Origin: Terana coerulea
Lineage: Eukaryota > Basidiomycota > Agaricomycetes > Polyporales > Phanerochaetaceae
Reading direction: 5' to 3'
DNA length: 64,000 nt
NCBI GenBank assembly: GCA_024811115.1
Contig: JAKOGH010000664.1
Coordinates: forward strand, 1-64,000
Shown here: one piece after another, positions 58,958-64,000 of the stretch
How positions within the stretch are numbered: position 1 is the stretch's first letter
Layout: each line of letters opens with the position of its first letter
Translations under genes and position numbers: made by a program
The notes under the pieces: model-generated
Databases searched by the model: none
Told to the model about the DNA's origin: nothing
The model's input: only the letters and a program-made list of their open reading frames with translations

Positions 58958-61166
58958 ATGCCCACTCCCGACGCTCGTCCTCGTTCTCCTCGCGCCGTGC
59001 TGCCTTCTCCTCTACGCCGTCCGCCGCGCCCTGCGCACCGCGGCGCGTGTCCCGCCAGGCCCGCGCGGCGTGCCGCTCCTGGGCAACATCCTGCAGGTGC
59101 CGACGGTGCACACATGGCGGTATTTTGAGAAGCTGTCTAAGGCGTACGGTGCGTCGCCTATTATACTGTTTGTACGGCCTATACGCTGATGCTGTGGGCG
59201 ATATGCCACGTAGGCCCGCTCGTGCGGCTGGACCTCGCCGGCGACGAGCTGCTCGTCCTGGGCAACCCGCGCGACGCGGAAGAACTGGTACGCCGCCACC
59301 TCCCCTTCCTTCGCGCATACAGCTAAGTCACAGCTATGTGCTGCACGCAGCTCGGCCGCCGGTCGCACAACTACTCGTCCCGCAAGCCGCTCGTGTACGC
59401 GGGCAAGTACCAGTCGAACAACAAGCGGATGGTACTGCTCCCCTACGGCGAGCACCTCCGCAAGCAGCGCGCCGCGTTCCACCAGATGCTCCAGCCGCGC
59501 GGTGCGTCGCCCGCCTCTCCTCTTGTTCTCCAGCGCTGACGCCGTGTGTTTCCCGCAGCCGTCGGCGCGTACGAATCCATCCAAGCGACCGAGTCCGCGA
59601 AGCTCCTGTACGAGCTGCTCACCGCGCCCGCGGGCGCCGGGCGCCACTGCCAGCGGTACGCCGCCGCGCTCGTCTTCCACCTCGCCTACGGCCGGCGCCT
59701 CGCGGACGACGACGCCGACCTGGGCACCCTCACCGAGATATTGGGGAACTTCGTGCGCGACACGTACCCCGGCGCGCACCTCGTCGACACCTTTCCCATG
59801 TTGGATCGGTTGCCGGATGTGTTGGCGCCGTGGCGCGCGCGCAAGGGCACGGCATGCGGTTGAGACCAAGGTGCGTTGTACGTGGATGGTGTGTGAGGGT
59901 GGGCGAGGGGCTGATTGAGGAGGGGTGGTAGTTTTACCAGGGCCTGGCGTTGCGCGTGCAGCGCGAGATGGACGCGGACGCGAACCTGGAGTGTTTCGCC
60001 GCGCGGCTCTGTGGGAGCAGCAGGCGAAGCTCGGGCTCGACCTCGAGGAGCTCGCCTACGGTGCGTCCCCTCCCCCTCCCCCTCCCTTCTTTCCTCTGCT
60101 GTCTTGCACGCGCTGATGGGTGCTCGGGCATGAGCAGTCGCGGGCTCGGCGTTCGAGGCAGGCACGGACACGACGGCGGGCACGCTGCTCTGGGCCGTGC
60201 TCGCGCTGCTGCGCTTCCCGGATGCGATGCACAACGCCCAGGCGGAGCTCGACGCGCTCCTTGGCGCGGACGGCGGCGTCATGCCTGGCTTTGAGCATTT
60301 TGACAGCTTGCCGTACTGCGTCGCGCTCACGAAGGAGGTGTTCCGGTGCGTCCTTCCTTGTCGCTGTCTGCGGATGCGAAGGGTGCTGATGGGCGGGTGG
60401 GTTAGGTGGGCGCCGGCCGCGCCGGGCGGGTTTCCGCATTATTCGGACAGCGAGGATGAGTACACAGGGTACAAGGTACGTTTTCCCACCCCTCCCTGCG
60501 ATATCCTCAAAACTCAATGGTGTGCAGATCAAGGCGAAGACAATGGTGATACCCTGCATATGGACGATGGTGCGCTTCCCTACTTTACTCCTTGCAACAC
60601 ACCCGTATCGTACTTACCGCTACCGACGCAGCACCGCAACGCGGACGAATACCCAGACCCCGACCAGTTCCGCCCCGAACGCTTCCTGCGCACCAAGGAC
60701 GCAGACGCAGACGCCGCCGCCGACGCGCGCGGACGCGCTCACCGAGGGCCACTACGGCTTCGGCTTCGGCCGGTGCGCACCTCTCCTTCCCTCTCCCTCC
60801 CTCCCTCCCTCACGCTCTCCTTCCCTTGCGTTTGATGCTGACGGCGTGAGAGCAGGCGGAAGTGCCCGGGGCAGTACCTCGGCGCGAAGACCGTCTGGCT
60901 CGCGGTGACGCGCCTCGTGTGGGCGTTCGCCGTCCGGCCCGCGCGCGACGCACGCACGGGCGCGCCGCTGCGTGTCCCGCACCCGGACGAGTGCACGTCC
61001 GGCATGACCTCGTGCGTGCCCTTTCCCACTTGCTTAGTCTGCTGGAGATGCCAATGCTGATGCTGATGCTAATTCTAGGCGGCCGAACGAGTTCGCGTTT
61101 GAGCTCGTGGCGCGCTCGGCGGGGCATGCGGAGACGGTGCGACGGGCGTGGGCGGTCGCAAAATGA
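58958..61166 (+). CDS. Cytochrome P450, GC-rich, several frame breaks
   Basis: Features in order: anchor (TLVLVLLAPCCLLLYAV), hinge PPGPRGVPLLGNILQ, DLAGDELLVLGNP, RRSHNYSSRKPL, VLLPYGEHLRKQRAA, I-helix AGSAFEAGTDTTAG (about 60140-60180), K-helix TKEVFRWAP, RNADEYPDPDQFRPERFL, haem loop FGFGRRKCPGQYLG (about 60760-60890, intron-split), end AWAVAK at 61166. The ATG at 58958 needs a one-base correction at about 58964 to enter the anchor frame. Further single-base shifts are needed near 59840 (GC run), 60010 and 60705 (GACGCA repeats). All known P450 motifs are kept, so either the sequence has errors or the gene is freshly disabled. Likely partner of the prenyltransferase just upstream. Confidence 0.8.
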
Positions 61167-63197
61167 TTTTCTCTCGGCTTAGGCGGTCAAGCCGCAGCAA
61201 GGACACAGACATGTTTCATGCATTTATTTATTTATTGTATTTTGGTACGAGGACGCGCCTCTTCCAGCGTAAAGCAAAATGCCGAGCAGCGCCCTCTTCG
61301 TTTTCACACAGCTCAATTGCAGTCTCTGGACAGGGCACGCCTGTTTCGTACCGGAAACGAGGCGCACTCTCGCCCGCGGGCGGAGGTTTGATCTCGTTGG
61401 CAGCACGTGCGGCATGCACCCAGGCACGCCGCGCTCCCACCAAAGCTTAAGCACAGTCCCTGGCCGACGTTCAAATCACATGGACGGGTGGGTGCAGCGT
61501 AGCGCATCTGTAGGCCACGCTGGACGTGGATTGGCGGAGCGTAGGTTTGTCCGCAGGAGACTCCGAACGCGATACCGTACAAAGGTAACAGCCTCTCACA
61601 AGGTTATTTGAGGCGGCATTTACATCAGCTGAACTGCATTCAAGTTCATTGGGCAGCTGACAATATCTCGCGCGCTGAGGACAGCAGACCCAGTCCATCA
61701 AAGCAATGCTGGGCTGCGCTACGAACCAGGGACGTCAACGGAAGGTATCGACAGTCCCGGGATGTCTGTGACATCCAAATACGTCAGCGGGTAGTAGATC
61801 ACGGAAACTGGGACGCACCAGCAGTTCAGTTAATGCCGACTCGGAGCTCTGACGAGGCGTGCCGACGTCGCACAGTTCAGGAGCTGCGACGAAGCTGGTA
61901 CGCTGGAGCTTGATGAATTGAGTCGGTCGTGACATGCGTCGGCGTCCAGAGAGCGGGATAGTGGGGTGCAAAGAGACCCACTAGAACCTTCAGCTTTGGG
62001 GCTACTATCCGACGAAAACACGACGTTTGAGCTTGAGCAGTTGAGGAGGGGCATGTCGAGTGTCAAAGTGATGCCTGAGCAGGGAGATTTGCCTTGTTTC
62101 TTCGATAGACGTTCGTCGATCTGCGGACCGTGGTACAGGCTGCGGACAAGATATCTTGTGATATCTATCAATTTCAGTACGCTTCAAGCTGTAGTAAACG
62201 ATAGTACACTGAGTGCCGCAAATGCGGATGGGATTATGGCAAGCTTCAGTACTACTTGCAACTTTCGAAATACTTCCACAGAGCAGAGAATGTAGCGGCT
62301 ATAGCATTGGAGCAGTTATGCGGATGGCGAAGGCACCCGGTATTCGTGTAGCGGCTGACGCTAAACAGCGTAAGCAAACAACGTTGGACCTGGAGACGCA
62401 GGCAAGACTGCTACCTGGCGAGAGTGTAAGAAGAGGTGTCACAGAGGTAGGAAGCCGTACTCGAGAATGCTTCTAGATGTGGCGTGCCAACGATATCAAG
62501 AGGGAGCGGCGAGCTGTAACACAGAAAGTCGTGCTGAGCGGATGGCGATGGCTCGGAGAATGTTCTGCTCTGGATCACGAGCACGCTGTTATTCGAGAAC
62601 GGAGTGCAGCTGTATTCACTTCAGGCCGAGGTTCCCCACATCATAGCAATGGCTGTTAGGTCTAAGACTCGTTATTGAGTTGCCTACAGGCTTGAATCGC
62701 CGCGTGCCTAGGTCTCGGTATCTCGATGCCTCGTACGTCCGCGAGCAGGGTGAACATTACCTGGGCAAACATCGACTCCTTTGAGAGCGAGGCGCGTGGG
62801 TAGGAGAGCGCATGCGGATCATGGGCGAACTTGAAGCATTAGCGAGCCCGGTCTCGGCGCAAATGCTGCTTGTAAACTGCACATTTAGCATTTCAGCTGT
62901 AACTTTCAACTAAAAAAGTGCTCGCTATCGGGATATTTAAAGGTGCGATCGAGAGCAATGCTTGCAGTTGGTAGCACGGTCTGCATATTATCCCGGCGAA
63001 GCCGTCAGGTCTTCAGGGTACGGCATGGGCTTACCAGCCTTTCGCCGAGGCTGAGGAGTACGGTCAGACGACGGCGATCAGCACAGACATACCGTACTTA
63101 CTTCAACATGCCAGAAGCACAAAACCCGCAACTGTTGAGAGTCTTCCTTGAGTCTTCCATTGTGGTGGTCGTCCGAAGCAAATTCAGCTCGTGATCA
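61167..63197. other. Intergenic, no recognised gene
   Basis: Short frames only, GC back to about average. No repeat or element defined. Confidence 0.4.
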
Positions 63198-63754
63198 GAC
63201 GCGCCCGTGATTTATCATTTTCATTTTCGGCGCCGGCGCTTACATCTTCACGCTTTCAACTTGTTTCCAACCTCCACCATCCCGTCCTCAATGACACCAA
63301 TGGCTTTCATTCGCACTCATCGAACGTACTCACAAACGGCCTCATGTTACCTACGACCCGCTACCATCGAGCCGCCTTCTCTTGACGCAATTTTTGGCTG
63401 ACAGCAGCACCGGTCGCGCGTTCCAACACCACCGTACCCCGGATACGTGCTCTAGACTGCACTTCCATCGGATCGCATGCGGAGGTTGGGAAAGAATGCT
63501 ACGGAGTTCAGGCCTAAGATGCGTCGTATCTCTGGATCTGTTGGTCTGTCATTAAGTCGGCCGCGGGCATGTAGGTACTTCGTGGAAGCACAGCTGCGAA
63601 GAGTCAATTGGTATCTTCGACCGGCCGGCAACACACACAGCCTGCTCATGCACATGCATCACACGGAAAGCCCCACAAGTGTGCTGAAAGCAGACTTGGT
63701 GACCGCACTGGTCGCGTTGTTGCGTATTCACGACGCATCCGTTCCAACGGCTAC
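63198..63754 (+). repeat. 560-bp repeat, copy B
   Basis: Diverged counterpart of 38380-38943 in the same orientation (shared blocks AGACGCGCC, CAGCAGCACCGG, GGTATCTTCGAC, CACTGGTCGCGTTG). The copies are clearly old relative to the MITE pair. Confidence 0.65.
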
Positions 63755-64000
63755 TGCCTCCCGTCGCCTTTACGTTCTTGGCCGGAAGCCCAATCCAATC
63801 GCACACTTCGCTTTTAGTATCAGCTGGTCATCAGTACGAAGCACCGCGGTGTTTTTGCTACTGGAAGCTCGGGGTGGAGGAGAGAGGATCTGCTGGAAGG
63901 AGGCGTATGAGTTGAGCGGTCAAAGGGTGGGCTGCTTTGGGTGTTTGCGGTACGCTCCGCGGCTGATCCTAACGTTGCAACAATGCCGATCATTCTTTTA
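63755..64000. other. Window end, nothing recognised
   Basis: No coding motif or repeat seen. Confidence 0.4.

Noticed and set aside
59012..59869. A 285-codon frame on the minus strand
   Set aside because: It is the antisense of P450 exons in high-GC sequence and has no motif. The same holds for minus-strand frames at 57106-57840 and 2314-2814.
1..64000. CRISPR array, rRNA genes or bacterial operon features
   Set aside because: Genes are intron-rich and fungal; no regular spaced repeats or rRNA sequence were seen.

Overview
The window looks like nuclear DNA of an agaricomycete (basidiomycete) fungus. The genes carry many short introns of about 45-60 nt with GT-AG ends. The gene families present (a basidiomycete-type seven-TM protein, basidiomycete-style P450s, Fma-TC-like UbiA proteins, an AIM9/APH-type kinase) and the chromovirus and Copia retrotransposons fit that assignment. 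The species cannot be named from the sequence.

Layout. (1) 1-5.2 kb: the 3' part of a degraded Ty3/Gypsy chromovirus ending in an LTR. (2) 5.2-9.7 kb: no recognisable gene. (3) 10.1-29.8 kb: a compact specialised-metabolism cluster. In order it holds an HSL-type alpha/beta hydrolase (-), a seven-TM protein (+), a UbiA-superfamily protein resembling the membrane-bound terpene cyclase Fma-TC (-), a CoA-type acyltransferase (+), a P450 (+), a second unrelated P450 (-), a stand-alone amino-acid-type adenylating enzyme with a C-terminal membrane tail (+), and a SAM methyltransferase (+). A 144-bp direct repeat lies on each side (9.68 and 30.53 kb). (4) 30.7-34.1 kb: gene debris, namely a truncated paralogue of the first P450, a Ulp1/SENP-type SUMO protease with frame breaks, and a broken AIM9/APH-type kinase. 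(5) 34.2-39.8 kb: repeat-rich, with several palindromes and TIR elements. (6) 40.66-51.66 kb: a nest of transposons. A full-length Copia element (TSD TGCTT) is split by a 2.4-kb TIR element, has a hAT-type MITE in its 3' LTR, and is followed at once by a second copy of the TIR element that carries its own insertions. (7) 52.4-61.2 kb: a GC-rich second biosynthetic locus with a P450 (-), a classical UbiA aromatic-type prenyltransferase (+) and a P450 (+). (8) 61.2-64 kb: no gene; a diverged copy of a 560-bp repeat also present at 38.4 kb.

How the genes may work together (inference). In the first cluster the UbiA-like protein would make a terpene (or a prenylated scaffold), the two P450s would oxidise it, the methyltransferase would cap a hydroxyl, and the adenylating enzyme plus acyltransferase would add an acyl or aminoacyl group. 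The hydrolase could trim or transfer that group. The toolset parallels the fumagillin cluster of Aspergillus (UbiA cyclase, P450, methyltransferase, acyl transfer), but has an adenylating enzyme in place of the polyketide synthase. The second locus has the logic of a meroterpenoid pathway: prenylation of an aromatic acceptor, then P450 oxidation.

A recurring oddity is that most biosynthetic genes carry one or a few single-base frame breaks, several of them in short G or GC runs, in otherwise intact genes. This looks more like uncorrected assembly indels than decay, but cannot be settled here.
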